Below are positions 1 through 12,935 of a stretch of 64,000 bases of DNA, in pieces. Position 1 is the stretch's first letter; every line of letters starts with the position of its first letter. The notes beneath the pieces were generated by a model. It had not been told where the DNA came from. It did not search any database and was given only the letters and a program-made list of their open reading frames with translations. Location: assembly GCF_019578655.1 (NCBI RefSeq), contig NC_063260.1:28606888-28670887 (forward strand). Direction: 5' to 3'. A program made the position numbers and the translations under genes. The DNA is from Ricinus communis. Its lineage: Eukaryota > Streptophyta > Magnoliopsida > Malpighiales > Euphorbiaceae.

Positions 1-3000
1 CCTTTCTAACCTACCTAGAGTTTAAGCGGCCTTTATTGATAATTCGGGCATTACATTTCAGGTATTCCCAATCCATAATTCTGATCTACAGTGTTTGGTC
101 AAACATGGACAGTTTAACCTAGCCGATCATCCTATCCTATCAGATATCTTTCAACCAAAATTGATCAGGTAGACATCAAAATCCTTACAGCCTTCTAACT
201 ACCACGTAAGTAAACAATCTTCTGTGTTGGTTAATTTAATGCATTCTCCTGGAAAACCAAATGACATTACATACAGTGGTAAAAAAGAAAGCTATACATA
301 AAAAATATGCGTTGCCATTAGTTTATAATTCATAAGGTTTGGACTCCAGCAGAAACCATATTGACTGTGAGCCTCTGAATCAAAATCAATGTAAAGCATA
401 CAATATTTGCAAACCAGAATAATTAAGGTTGCAGTAGTTCTCATGCAGCTCTTTCCTTCGGCTATTCCAGCTCAATTATTAGGTCAGGGCTTGATCACTG
501 GGCCATTCCATTTCTTGGCCCGATAATGCTTTACTGGTCTCTTGGCTCATTTAAACCCAATAAGCCATTCTTCGGCTTGACAAGGTTATCCTTTTAGAAT
601 TTTGTCATTATTAACATATGAAATAGTAAATTTATTATGTTATCCAACGTTGAGTTTTAAATTGTTACTTTCATCCGTAAAAAAAAAAAAAAAAAATTAT
701 TTGTTGTTTCATGTAAGTAAGAGTTGTGGAGAGCGTCAAAGCATCTATGAAATTATGTCCGCACTGAAAGTTGGTAAATGAAATATAGTGAGTGCCAATA
801 ATATGCACTAAAGATTGTTTTATTTCTTTTGTTGCATCTGCATTTTCCTTATATGAAGTGTTAGAAAAATTAAGACCAAGACATCATTTTTATTTAATAA
901 AAATTGTTTAAACTTGTATTTTAAATTGTGGAATTATCACAAGTCCGTACATGACACATGCAAAATGAATGGTTATATATATATTTTTTATAAACACTAA
1001 AAAATATTAATAAAATAGTAAAAGGAAAAAAAAAAAAAGGGAATTCCCATAAGAAGTGAGATATTGAATTTTATGTTTATTCCAAATTGATTCTTCCAAG
1101 TGTTGGGTCAAAATTTTGATATGTGCTTAAGCTATTCTGTTGGAATGTAAGTATAAAATTAACCTTCTATGGATTATTATTTTGTTTTATGCTAATAATA
1201 ATTGCAAACTTTTAATAATATTGAAAACTCTATTTAAGTTGAGAAACCTCTCTTATTAACTTTATTATTAATCGTCATTATCTTTTTTTATAAGAAACCA
1301 TCATTATCTTTTACAAAATTGCTAAAAAGTCTATTATATATAAAATAATAATAATAATCAGATAAACCATAAGTAATTCATAAATAAATTGAATATTAAT
1401 TAGAGCAAAGACAACTAGTAAAAGAAAAGAGAAATAAAGCGGATGAGATGACGAAGAAGGGTTTACGATGGAATGGGCCGTCCATAAAAGCCTTTCCATT
1501 AATGGGACCCATAATACAAAACCCTCCCGAAGCTGCGGGTAATGTGTCCCACAATGACTCGACAAAAACGTCGTCGGGTATAGCGGAGTCAACACGCGGC
1601 TCGAACTACACGCGTCGCAAACGAAAAACGGCTTAATTAATGAGAATGGGTGTGAAAATGAAACCTTTACACACGCAAAATCCAAATGTGCAGCTAACTC
1701 GTTCGTCGCTCCTGGCGCCGCCCTTGGCTTTCTTCACAGTTTACTTTTGACTCTCTAGTCGCTAGTCAATTACAACCGCAGTGGGATAATGCTTCTGTGG
1801 TTTTTGCTATAATCTTTCCTTTTTTTACACCTAAACATCCCAAACTGGTCAACCAATATATCTACATACTTTTAACTTTGTATTTTCATTATATTGCAAT
1901 GACTAGTCAGATGCAATTAAAATAATTCTTTTTAAATATAATATTCGATAAATAAAAATTAATAATTATGTATTAATATAAAAATAAAAATTAAATACTA
2001 AAAATATATAAATTAATAAATATTAATTGTGTTGATGAAACAGTATAATGTAAATGTTCCGTCCGGTGGCACTAAATTATATATTAAATATTATATTTAA
2101 TTTCTTTTTCACCGTTCTTACAGAGAAGAAATTCAATATTTCATAATAGAGTACTATGAAACTCTTATGAAAAAATATATAAATTTTTTATAACAAAGAC
2201 CATAAAACTCTTAAAATAAATATTTATATTTATTTATAAAATTAATTAATAATAAAAGAAAGATTATCATTTATTTAAAAGTGATCGGTAGTGAATAAAA
2301 AAATAAAATTTTGATGAGAAATAATAAAATAAAAAAGAAAGAAAAGAGGGGTCTAGAATCTTCTTAGACAAAATTAAGATAAGTTGATGAGTAATTTTAT
2401 AGAATGACTACATGCATGTAGTATATAGAATACCACGAAAGCTGAATCTCCTTAGAGCTATATATATATATGCCACATTCACCGTACTATAGAAACAGTA
2501 TTAATCCTTTTATCGACGCATTTGTAGAGATTTATAAGTGAAATTTTGTTGGAGTGGTCCTGGAAAAGAGATCAAATGTAGATATCCATGATCACCACTC
2601 ACAAATTACTCCGCCAAACTATTGTCCATATTAATTCTATCAAATAAAATCTTAATTTAAGAAAATAAACGTTGATTAACCAAACAGGACATAAGACATT
2701 AATTAGAGTTCTTCCATTTTAATCTTAATAAAATAAACTTCCTAATAAGATTAGCTCAATTACTATACTTAAACATAACCCATTAAATTTAGTGATTACT
2801 CAATAATAGTGGGCATTTAATAGGCACTGTTCCACTAGAATGCTAATTTTATAAACCAAAACTACAGTCAATAAGCTGACATAATTCTCTTTAATTAAAA
2901 TCCAACTTTCTCTTTTTGGATCGCAAATTCAAAAAGAATTAATTTAATAAAAGCCATTTTTGGGCTAACAAGCTTACATTAGATGCAGAGGGACATTTTT

Positions 3001-3900
3001 AACATCATTGGTGACTTGATCAACTCTGCCATAGACTCCTCCATAGTTGTTTTGATAGCTTTTTAAAGTCTTAATTATTTTCTTTCTTTTTTTCTTTCTC
3101 TTCGTGGCATTTTCCCATGCACAAGTTTTTCTTTTAGCAAAGAAAGCTCTTTTTTTAACTAAAGTCAAATTAGAAAATTAAAATACTATATATATGGTGA
3201 CTCAACTCTAAGCTATGTGGGTTTTGACCTTTTAGCAAGTAATCCTTGACAAATTATAAAAAAAAAAAAAACAAAGGAACTTTAATACTCATATACATCC
3301 ATTAGAGTTATTTATAGATTGCCTTCTTCCCTATCTTATCCATTTAGTTGATTCATGGACAATAAAAGCTAAATAACATAGTATTCTTTCTAATTTCAAT
3401 AAAAAAATGATATATAAATTCAAGATTTCTGTTCTCCTCTTTTTCTTTTTCTTTCCGAAAGTCTGTGCCAACCGTTCATACTCTCCCTTAATTAATTTCA
3501 TTAATAACTTAGTGAAATTTCAATAATATTTAGAATTAGCGAAATTGACTAGTATATTTCATTGATTTAATAATTTTAAGAATTAATGAATCGACTAATA
3601 TATTTCATTTGAGCTCGCGGAGATTACAATAATTATCTTACCTTTTATGACTGGAGAGATAATTAGGTATTATTCATGTAATAAATATTTTTAAAATTAT
3701 AATAAAGTAATGAATTTTAAATAATTTGTTTAATTAGTAAATAGATTTATTGTAATTGTATTTATTAAGAAAAATATATAATCAGATTAATTTATTAAAT
3801 AAATAGTAAATTACTAAATTGAAATGTTAGATGAAATAGACCAATAAAAAGATAATTCTCTAAAAAATATGTTATAAGAGGACTATTCCTAGCATTCCTC
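1..3900. other. Intergenic, no gene recognised
   Basis: AT-rich DNA without a supportable coding region. The reading frames here are short and resemble no family I know. A poly-A run lies at about 679-696. The part at about 1440-1740 is less AT-rich than its surroundings but shows no extended open frame with protein-like content on either strand. Confidence 0.6.
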
Positions 3901-4276
3901 TTAGGGTGCATATGGATCAAAATTAAAAAAATGAGTTATAACAGTAATGGCTAAAGGTGTAACTATCAAGTCATTGACCTTATTATCTAAGAAATGAGGA
4001 GTAATAATCAATGCGTTAATAGTTAAATTTAAGTATTATATTATATAATATATATTTTTAAAATAATATCAAATTATTTGTTAATAATAAAATCAAAGTT
4101 TAATTTTATTTTTAACCTTCTTTAGTCAAGAGAGAGGAGATTGATAAAACTACATTGTAAAGAGGCTATTAACCGTTAACCCCTTAATAAAAATGAAAAG
4201 AATTAAATATTAACTTTTTTTTACCCTTAATAGTTAACCTTCATTAATTAACTTCTAATGGCCAAATATGTCCTAA
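3901..4276. mobile_element. Possible MITE (hAT-like ends)
   Basis: The segment starts TTAGGGTGCATATGGATCA and its other end, read on the minus strand, starts TTAGGACATATTTGGCCA. The two ends are imperfect inverted repeats resembling short non-autonomous DNA transposons of plants. The interior is AT-rich and non-coding. I could not find a convincing target-site duplication, so this is a weak call; chance similarity in AT-rich DNA is possible. Confidence 0.28.
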
Positions 4277-4390
4277 AAGTATTTAAAATCTTAGTGATAT
4301 TATTTTAACAATTATAATTAGGAAAGGAGGAGATAGGTGTCGAAAATATGAAAGTACTTACCAGATGGTTTAATGGTCTTCTTAAGAGGC

Positions 4391-4412
4391 AAATAATAAT
4401 AATAATAATAAA
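4391..4412. repeat. (AAT)n microsatellite
   Basis: An uninterrupted AAT trinucleotide run, about seven units. Confidence 0.9.
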
Positions 4413-4462
4413 TCAATGATCTGGGCAATGAATAAATTGCAAATTACCAAACACTCCAAGGG

Positions 4463-4492
4463 AATAATAATAATAATAATAATAATAATAAA
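4463..4492. repeat. (AAT)n microsatellite, second tract
   Basis: A second AAT run of about ten units, roughly 50 bases after the first. The two may share an origin. Confidence 0.9.
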
Positions 4493-6300
4493 GCTATGAG
4501 CATCAGAGACGCAGCCTTGATTTAGTGAACCATGTGATTAATATTTGTAACAACCAATTGAAGTTATGGTCTTCCGTCAAGTCATTAGTAAAGTTGAAAA
4601 TGTTTTCTTATTATAAGTAATGATGATGAGTGTCTGGAGGAGTTGCCATGAATGTTGCCCATTATATGGATTCCAACAAGTGCTCTTCTTAATTAAACAT
4701 GATTTCCACATGTTTCTAGGATATATAGAAATTTTTAAGTCCTCTTTATTTTAAGAAAAATATTATTTGTATTATAAAACATTTAAATATAAAAATGTGA
4801 AAATTATTAATTCCAATAATTACTTTTATTTTTTATTTATTGCTATCAATATTAAATTTTTTTTTTATTCTTTTCTAACTTTATCAATAGAAAATCAACC
4901 AAATGATTCAGAACTTATAGTGTGTATGTTAATATTAAAATATAGATCTAGAAAAAATTATTTACATTAAATATAAGGAATAAAAATTCAATTCAAGGCT
5001 TATAACACATGGCACACCAAAGCATTCATTTCCCCTCTACAATGCCCTAATTTTCCTCCAAAAAAGAATACATATCTATTAAATGGGAACAAAAATAAAC
5101 GGGCATGCATGAATTGGTGAGTTTGATCGATAATCATTCATGTGTAAACACACTATCGAGGCTCCCATCATAGTCGTCCTCATTTCCCTTTGAGAGAACA
5201 CCCCTCCCTTCTCCGGTTTAGGTTTAAGGGTGCAAGCAATCACTTAACTGTGTGGCAGTCGATACGTGTGTTTAGGGTCTTCATGGGCTTGGATTCTTCA
5301 TGCACTGGCATTACCATTGTCATCGAGGTTAAGCTCTCTGAGATATCTGCGACTGTCCATTGGTTTCGCTCTTTCATAGGTTCATCAAGGGAATGGAACA
5401 CAACTCTCAGTTTGTGTACATCTAGGACACATACTATACGCCTTGCCTTGTAGTGTTCACCCAACATTAAGCATATGCTAGCCAACATCGTTTGGCCACG
5501 TTCTCACGTCGATAAACAATCTGTGACATCTTGCTCCTTTCATGTTGGACTTACATTTCCTTTGCCATTCCTTGCAGTCTGGAGCTGCACTTTGTATTGC
5601 TTGGACATCAGTGTTGAAACCATTCCACATGGTCAGGTTTTAAGCTTTGCAAAAATGGCAACCATTTTAAGAAGGGATGGAGGCTCCTTAGAAGAAGTCT
5701 TTTTTTTTTTTGCTTTTAGAAGGATCACGTCATGGATAAGGGTATTTGTTATTCTTAAACAAAATTAAACATAATACTTAATTTCTCGCAATTAGATATG
5801 CATCTTATGTAATATATTGTACATATAAAACACAATTACAGAGGAACAATGCACCATGGGCAACAATGACGCAATAAGATTAAGACAAAGAGTAAGGGTA
5901 AGAGTGCCCACACCTAAACAAGTTTATACAAAATAGATAATTTAAAAAAGAAAAAGAAAAAGAAAAACATGACATGACATGAAATCCCTAATGTCTATCC
6001 ACAATAAATAATTTAAGCACCATATCTATTACATAGGCATGAATAAAATATAGACATGCTCGAAATCACGACTATTAACATTAAATATCTAAAATAAATA
6101 ATAATATTAATAGTCAATAATGAGTGGCATAAATAAAATAGAAAAATTACGATAAGACCAAAGAGAGAAGTGGGACATGCAAATGCAATGAAAATGAAAG
6201 GGAAATTAAAAGGAAAGAAGGAGGTGGGTTCCTTGCACCCAACGCATCTTTTTGTGCAAATATATATCATAAGTTTGGGTTCGGTTTTTTAGGTTCGGAG
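4493..6300. other. Intergenic, with an unrecognised less AT-rich block
   Basis: No recognisable gene. Between about 5160 and 5760 the base composition becomes more balanced and overlapping frames of 80-100 codons are open on both strands. The best minus-strand frame runs from 5488 to 5240. None matches a family I recognise and no splice-consistent gene model joins them. It may be an eroded gene or transposon fragment. Confidence 0.4.
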
Positions 6301-6331
6301 TTCGTGTAGACTTTTCGAAGATAAGAACGAA

Positions 6332-6364
6332 CCCTCTCTCTCTCTATCTCTCTCATTCTCTCTA
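6332..6364. repeat. CT-rich tract upstream of the PLATZ gene
   Basis: An imperfect TCTC run interrupted by single A bases, about 240-270 bases before the PLATZ start codon. It lies in the probable core promoter or upstream leader, where pyrimidine patches are common in plants. A regulatory role is inference. Confidence 0.7.
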
Positions 6365-6442
6365 CTATTTCTCCATTTTGCTTAGCCCCAGCCGCCTCCC
6401 CTCCTCTATATCCACCCAACTTTTTTCTTTCTCTCTCCACAA

Positions 6443-6453
6443 TTATATTTATA
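6443..6453 (+). promoter_or_regulatory. Possible TATA box of the PLATZ gene
   Basis: A TTATATTTATA motif lies about 150 bases before the start codon. It is followed by pyrimidine-rich DNA, as expected of a plant 5' leader. The motif is common by chance in AT-rich DNA and no transcript data are available. Confidence 0.35.
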
Positions 6454-6603
6454 CACCTTTGCTCCTTCTCTCACTAAAAACCTTGGACGCACACATTTGA
6501 CTCGGCAAAACACAACCGGGTACTCTGTTTTTTCTTCTCAAAACCATTCAAGCTGGCGATCGACAATCAGGAAACTACTTTCAAACCAAGGAACAGGAGA
6601 ATC

Positions 6604-8483
6604 ATGGTATCACAATGCCTTGTTTTGATTGTTTTTTTTCTTCTTTTTCATTTTTGGGAGATGGGTTTTGCTTCAAACTCTCTATTTCGCACAATGGATT
6701 TTTAGTTACGCAATGTCTTTAATTTCATCGATTGTTATGTAATTTCTTTCTCTGCTTTTTTTTTTTTTTCATAGTTGACTCTGTTGGTTTTTGTAGGGTG
6801 CTGGAGGACCTGTTGATGAGGATAATAGGTGGCCGCCATGGTTGAAGCCTCTTCTAAAGGAGAGCTTTTTTGTTCAATGCAAGTTACATGCTGATTCCCA
6901 TAAGAGTGAATGCAATATGTATTGCTTAGACTGCATGAATGGTGCTCTCTGCTCCCTTTGCCTTGCCTGTCATAAGGACCATCAAGCTATTCAGGTATGG
7001 TATTATTTGTCGTTTCTAATGAATTCAATCATTTCTTCGTTTCCAAATCAAACCCATTTTGGCATCCGACTTTTATCCCTCTTTATCGAATGATATTTTT
7101 CTTTCACTCTTTTCCTCTTTTATGGGTTTTTCAATCCTTATATGGCATTCAAACTCATGTATTCAGTATTCTACTTTCTAGATTTCATTCCCTTTCATAG
7201 ACATGCTTTTTGAGCTCTGGAGTGAAAATGAGGTTTTTATTGTTTAAATAATGGGGAACAGCAAAGGTCAATTTGAGTGTTGATTATACTTTATCAGAAT
7301 CAGAGGATTTTCCTTTACCTAATTTTCTCATCCTACAGACGGACCATTTCGCCATTATATTGATATGAGGAAAAAAAAAAAAAAACTTACTCTGAATTGA
7401 ATTGGGTTTTCTCTGTTCACTTATTTTCCATTTTGATGGGTTTGCATTTTCTTCATTTTTGGCAATTTAAAAGAAGTCATGAAATTGGCATGGACTAACA
7501 CTGTCAAACTCTTGTTCTGATACTGTGAATGACAGATAAGGAGATCTTCATACCATGATGTGATAAGGGTATCTGAAATACAGAAGGTGCTGGACATATC
7601 TGGTGTTCAGACCTACGTGATCAATAGTGCTAGAGTTGTTTTCTTGAATGAAAGGCCTCAGCCTAGGCCTGGTAAAGGTGTCACCAACACATGCGAGGTG
7701 TGTGAGCGCAGCCTCCTTGATTCCTTCCGGTTCTGCTCCCTTGGCTGCAAGGTAATAACAGCTATCACATTGCTCCTATCAATTGACCGTCTTATTTCTT
7801 AATTCCTTTTTTTCTGCTGACAAGAGATCATGGAAATTTAGATTTAGATTCTCTTTTCTTGTTGTGCAAGATTATAGAAAGTTCAATTTTTTTTTTTTTT
7901 TGTGTGTGTGTGTTATTCATATGTGTGGTTAAAGTAAGTTTTGACTTTTATTAGTAGGTACAATACAATGGGTGTTGAAAATTCTGTCGATTTTGCTACT
8001 ATTTTCTTGTTCACCAAACATACTTTGAATTGAATCTCTGGAATTAACTATAGGTTTGGTTAGACAATTGACTCTGGTTGGTTGTGCATTTATTGTGGGG
8101 TTATTCATTATTTCTGGGATATTTTTAAATGACATACATTTCATTGGTGGTTATACTTTGCAAATTTTGGCTTTGACTGCACATTCTTGAGAGTTATCCT
8201 TAGTGATCATTACTATTATGAATGGCAGATTGTGGGGACATCTAAGAATTTTCAGAGGAAGAAGAAGCAACAGACAGCAATGATGTCAGACTCGGAGGAC
8301 TCTTACAGTTACAGCAGCAGCAGCCACGGTCAGTACAAGAACCACAACGATGATGACCACAAAGTGCAAAGTTTTTCTCCCTCTACACCTCTTCCAACTT
8401 CAGTTAGCTACCGATCTGCCAAGCGAAGAAAGGGCATACCCCACCGTGCTCCTATGGGAGGACTAATCATAGAATTTTATTGA
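6604..8483 (+). CDS. PLATZ zinc-binding transcription factor, 4 exons, 223 aa
   Basis: Plant-specific PLATZ protein: a zinc-dependent, AT-rich-DNA-binding regulator expected in the nucleus. Coding exons are 6604-6606, 6797-6994, 7536-7751 and 8229-8483. All junctions are GT-AG and phase 0, giving 223 residues. Exon 1 contributes only the ATG; the protein then begins MGAGG and runs into [10 protein letters not shown], the usual PLATZ N-terminus, which supports this start. Exon 2 has the first Cys/His cluster ([20 protein letters not shown], then CSLC and CHKDH). Exon 3 has the second ([20 protein letters not shown]). Exon 4 is a Ser-rich, basic tail ([13 protein letters not shown]) likely to carry a nuclear localisation signal. 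Length fits the family. The ~400 bases after the stop are non-coding and hold a GAA/GCA repeat, probably 3'UTR. Which PLATZ paralogue this is cannot be told by eye. Confidence 0.93.
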
Positions 8484-8663
8484 TCAGCACTAGTAATTTT
8501 GTGAAATTGATGCAGAATCGCCACCACCAAAAATACATTGTAGTTTTATATCCCAATGGCCCCTTTCTTTTTCAAGTCTTTACTAACCCGATGCTGGAGC
8601 CTCCTTTGACTAGAGAAGGGCCAGTATGGGAGGTTCAGTTCTCTCTCTAATGTTTGTGTATAT

Positions 8664-8690
8664 AGAAGAAGAAGCAGCAGCAGCAGCAAC
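8664..8690. repeat. GAA/GCA triplet tract in the PLATZ 3' flank
   Basis: Three GAA units followed by about five GCA units, ~180 bases after the PLATZ stop codon and probably transcribed in its 3'UTR. Confidence 0.75.
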
Positions 8691-8899
8691 AAATAGAAGT
8701 GGCAAAGTTGGGAGTAAAAGGAAATAATAAGAAGCCCTCTTAATGTAAAAGGAAAAATAGGGTGTTTTTTCTTTTTTTTTAATCTTAAGAATGGACTATA
8801 AACTAAGTTTTGGGATACTTGGGGGGCCTTAGGAACACGCAAATGTAAATATTATGCTGGTTGGTCAATGGAATCAAAACTGTACTGCTGTGATATAGG

Positions 8900-11800
8900 G
8901 ATGAATGATGTTTATAAAGGATGGACATAAGAGGTTTTTGTTGTTAAGTGTTTGTGTGTAATTCAGTTTCCTGTTTTAACAAATAATTATCGTTTGGAAG
9001 AAGATATTGACTGGTGGCTGTAACTATTCAGTCTAACCGAGTCCCCTCGTCATACGTGGGGTTTGTATTCAAAACTTGGGCGGCTGCCTTTTGTACGTGT
9101 CAGGCCTGCATTGGTTGTGGGAAAAACCTGTGGTGTCCTGATTCTTGGAATCATAAGGTCGGTGAGCCGCCCCCTCTGATATTACAGGTCAAGTTCTTCA
9201 CCCTCATCGATGCACCTTAACCCACTTCACTCTGAAAAACCTACTATGGATTTTATATGCATTTACCATGTATTGTGAATTCTGTTCCATCTCACCAATA
9301 AAAATTTTCTTTACGAATTACAAATTATTTATGACTAAGATTACACTGAAAATAAATAAAATTATCATGTTTTTCTAAAGAGTTTATCACCTTTTTTTCT
9401 GACACTTAGTACCTAGATATCAGGGTCCAAATCGGACCTTCTTGAAATCAAACATATGCTTCTTATATTCTATATGAGTTATGAATTTTTAGTTGTTTAT
9501 TTGGTAAGAAAATATATTTAATAAATTTAATTATAAAAAAGTTAAGTTTATAAATATTATAAAATTTATTTTATTTATTTTAATATTATAATAAAATATT
9601 ATATTTAATATATAAAAATAATAAATGATTATTTTTTATTCAAAAAATATACAGTTAATATAAAATAAAATAATAATAAAAATTTATTTCAAATTATGGC
9701 CTCTTCACTACCTCTTACACTAGAACTGCAACCAACACTGAGTTGAATTAGAGTTCCAATTACAAAACTGGAACCAGTACAAAAGCCCCAAATGTGTATT
9801 TAACCATCGAATTTGCAAGAAACATTTTCTTTCTTCTCAAAGCCAAAAAGAAGGTTGTTGTTTCTGTTTGGTTGAGTGAATATTTTATAAATTAGTTGTT
9901 TTTAGTATTTTATTGTATTAAAATACTGTTGTTTATAAAATGAATATTATTAGATGACTTCTTTGTTTTTTTGTACATATGCATGAATTCTTTTTATTAA
10001 TATAAGAGAATATTATGAAACAAATCAATTTTATTTTCTTAGAAAAAAGTTTTATCTTACTAAAGAGAATCGCATGGATAAATATGAATTTATTCTCTTT
10101 AAAATAATTCAATTTAACTATATATTTTTCATCAACTTCTTTTTTTCTGAGCTTTATCAATTCATTTTTTTAAATAAATCATATTTATAAAATCACTATA
10201 ATTTTATCATAAATTTATCTACGTTAACAACTATAAATATCTTTTTGTCAAAACAAAAAATAATAACTTTTTTTCTAGACTTATTTTAATTAAAAGACCC
10301 AATAAGTGAAAATAAAAAAATATATAACACAAAACAAACATAATCTTTCTATCGAGTTTATCTCACTCTTTTTCCGAATCTCTTAAATTTTGATATATTG
10401 GATTTCATGTTTAATATTTGATATACATTTAATTAGTTAGATTATTATGTATTTAAAATTCAAAAGATTTTGTACTAATCATCTCCGAAATTCTGATTGA
10501 AATGGGTAGAAAATGATGAGATTACATCATGGAGGATTGAATAATGTTGTGAGTGTGTGTGTTTAATGTTGTTAATTTTATAATTATTTTATAATTAATA
10601 TTAATATAATTTATGCATTTAAAAGCTGTTCAATGCCTTAAATGTCATGTGACAATATAATATATTAGAGTTTGTTATATAATATCCAATAGGCTACACG
10701 AGCCGTAACTTGTTTTTTGTTGGAATTATTTTTAGAAGTTTATTTTATATTTTGTTAATACAATTAATTAAAATAAATCATGTTTAAATTCAATAATTAT
10801 ATTTATAACTGTGTCTTGAAATAACCCGTTTATACAGCCCACCACCTCCTGCTGCCCTTCCCTACGCTAATCTTGACTCTATGTGCGTTTAATTTTAAAT
10901 GCAAATTCAGGGTTAATGGGTAGGACTCTTGCCTTGGCCCTTCTTTTGTGCACCAATCAGAGTTTTTCTATTTTTATTTATATATATGTTTCTTTCTTGA
11001 CGTGTCAATCAGTGTTTACAAATAATAGAGAATCTGAAATGAATGAATCCAAATACATTATTTTATATTTGCTATAAATATAATAATTTATTTTATATAA
11101 AAAAAAATTGAAATTGAAGATTACATTTTGTTTGGAATAAATATTTTTATATTTACATTAGATTTCAAGCGTTGTAAAATAATATATATTATTTTTTCTC
11201 TTCAAGATATTTTATAATTTTTTTTATTTATTTTCTTTTTATTAGTATGTCCACTTTCATATATTAATTTATATCCGAATAGATTAAAGTCGATAAAGTT
11301 TATTGATAATTAAAATATCTAATTTATTAAATAGATAATATCTTTGATTAATAAGTGGAATAATTAAAATGAGATATATTAATTTGATTAGGTTGGACTT
11401 AATGAATAAAAAAAGAGTTAAATTCATTTAATAAGAAGAAAGAATATACACATAATTAGTTAAATGTTTCACGTGGTGAAAAGTCCTCTGACTCTTTATG
11501 ACTGTGAGACACGTGATTTCTCCTTTTTTTCTAAAAAACATCTGAACTGTTTTTACTGTTTCCCTTTCTAAAAAGAAAAAACTGTTTTTACTGTTTCTGT
11601 GTATTTAACCTGTGAAATTTACCGACCACATCTTTTGGCTTTGACTTAGAAGAGAAAAAAAGAAGCAAAACACGTATTCCCTCTCTAGAAAATGCTGAAC
11701 CGACACGTCAGACTAAATTGGACGGACCAGTAATGGCGGTCCATTTTCGATTACTTTAATTTTCCAAACAAAAACGGGGTGATTCGGCCAACGTGTCGGT

Positions 11801-12445
11801 CAAGCTTGCCATTAATATTTTAGACCGTCCAAGCGCATTGCTTTCCACGCAGGCCTACTCAACTCAGACTAGGTGGGACATTCCGACACTATATGTTAAA
11901 TAAACAAGTAAGAAACAACGAAAAAAGAAAAAAGGAAAACATCTATTACGCCTCGAAACCCATTTTTTTGTTTGTCTGTGCAGTGCCACGTCGGCATTTT
12001 AATAGCTCAGGTCATTATTTTTGTCTTATATTCTAACCGCATGAATTATTATATTTATCCTTCTCATTTTGATAATCTATTCCTAATTTATGCATAAACA
12101 ATTTTTACATCAACACTATTTCTTGAAAATGCTTTTAGTAAAATTCTAACTTTATTAAATACCCAATCCGTTAATATATTTAAATAATATTTATATTAAC
12201 TGATGGATTAAATTATCGAATGAAAAATAAATATACTAGAATTAAATAAAAAATTAATTATTAAAATAGAATAAAGATATTATTTTTTTGTTGCAAGAAC
12301 TAATTACAATATATTTATAAATGAAAATATGTCAAACCATCTTTTCCAATATTTATAAATATCAATTCGACTCTGATGGAAAATTTAACTCCGGATCAGA
12401 TGGAAGATGCGGCTGGTTTCAAAACATAGATATCATAGTAGTTTG
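8900..12445. other. Intergenic, no gene recognised
   Basis: Very AT-rich in most parts. No frame has protein-like composition together with splice sites or family motifs. The stretch at about 11460-12010 is less AT-rich and contains CACGTG at about 11471-11476 and further CACGT-type cores, which could be regulatory, but no adjacent gene explains them. Confidence 0.6.
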
Positions 12446-12510
12446 GGTTTAAGTAGCAATTTGCCCCTGAACTTGTAAGTCAAATCGAATTAACACCAAA
12501 TTGAAAATTG
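12446..12510 (+). repeat. Left terminal inverted repeat
   Basis: Matches the reverse complement of 14565-14630 in several blocks with scattered mismatches and small indels, best at the outer 18 bases. Confidence 0.78.
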
Positions 12511-12849
12511 ATAATTTAGACAATTCAACCTTTATTCCAACCTTAGCAATGCGCGAGTAAGACACGCGCCTATTAATTAAAAAAATCAAATAAACAATTT
12601 TATTAATAATAAGAATACTAAAATAAAATCAATAGTTTTTCTAATTCTCTTCTTCTTTTTGCGTCTCTTCTTTTACAAAAAATTCTTCAAAAACTCGAAC
12701 TGCAAATAAAAAAAAAAGACACAATATAAAAGAAACTCATGTCTTAAAACATTAGAGAAATCGATGAACACTTTTGTCTCCAAGAGGAAGCCATCACGCA
12801 GAAGTTCTCGTCTCACCAACGCTCAGAAGCGTAGCCGTCGCCATCTCGT

Positions 12850-12935
12850 AGAAGTGTCGCCGTCGCCATCTTGCAGGAACACGGCAGTTGTCACCTTGCC
12901 ATACCCAACACACTATACCTATCGCCTCGCCATAC
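12850..12935 (+). repeat. Internal direct repeat, left copy
   Basis: About 86 bases resembling 14221-14303 in the same orientation. Shared blocks include AGAAG.GTCGCCGTC, TGCAGGAACA, GCCATACCC and CACACTATACC.ATCG. It is GC-richer than its surroundings and abuts the end of the PPR similarity. A related CGTCGCCATC unit is repeated just upstream at 12836-12845. Confidence 0.75.

Noticed and set aside
1311..1685. 124-codon minus-strand frame as a gene
   Set aside because: Half of it is Leu/Ile/Tyr-rich sequence read from AT-rich DNA, with no domain, no leader features and an overlapping frame on the other strand.
4391..4492. Regularly spaced repeats as a CRISPR-like array
   Set aside because: Plain AAT microsatellites in a plant nuclear genome.
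8546..8842. 98-codon minus-strand frame
   Set aside because: Lies in the PLATZ 3'UTR and its Leu run is just the GCA/GAA triplet tract read backwards.
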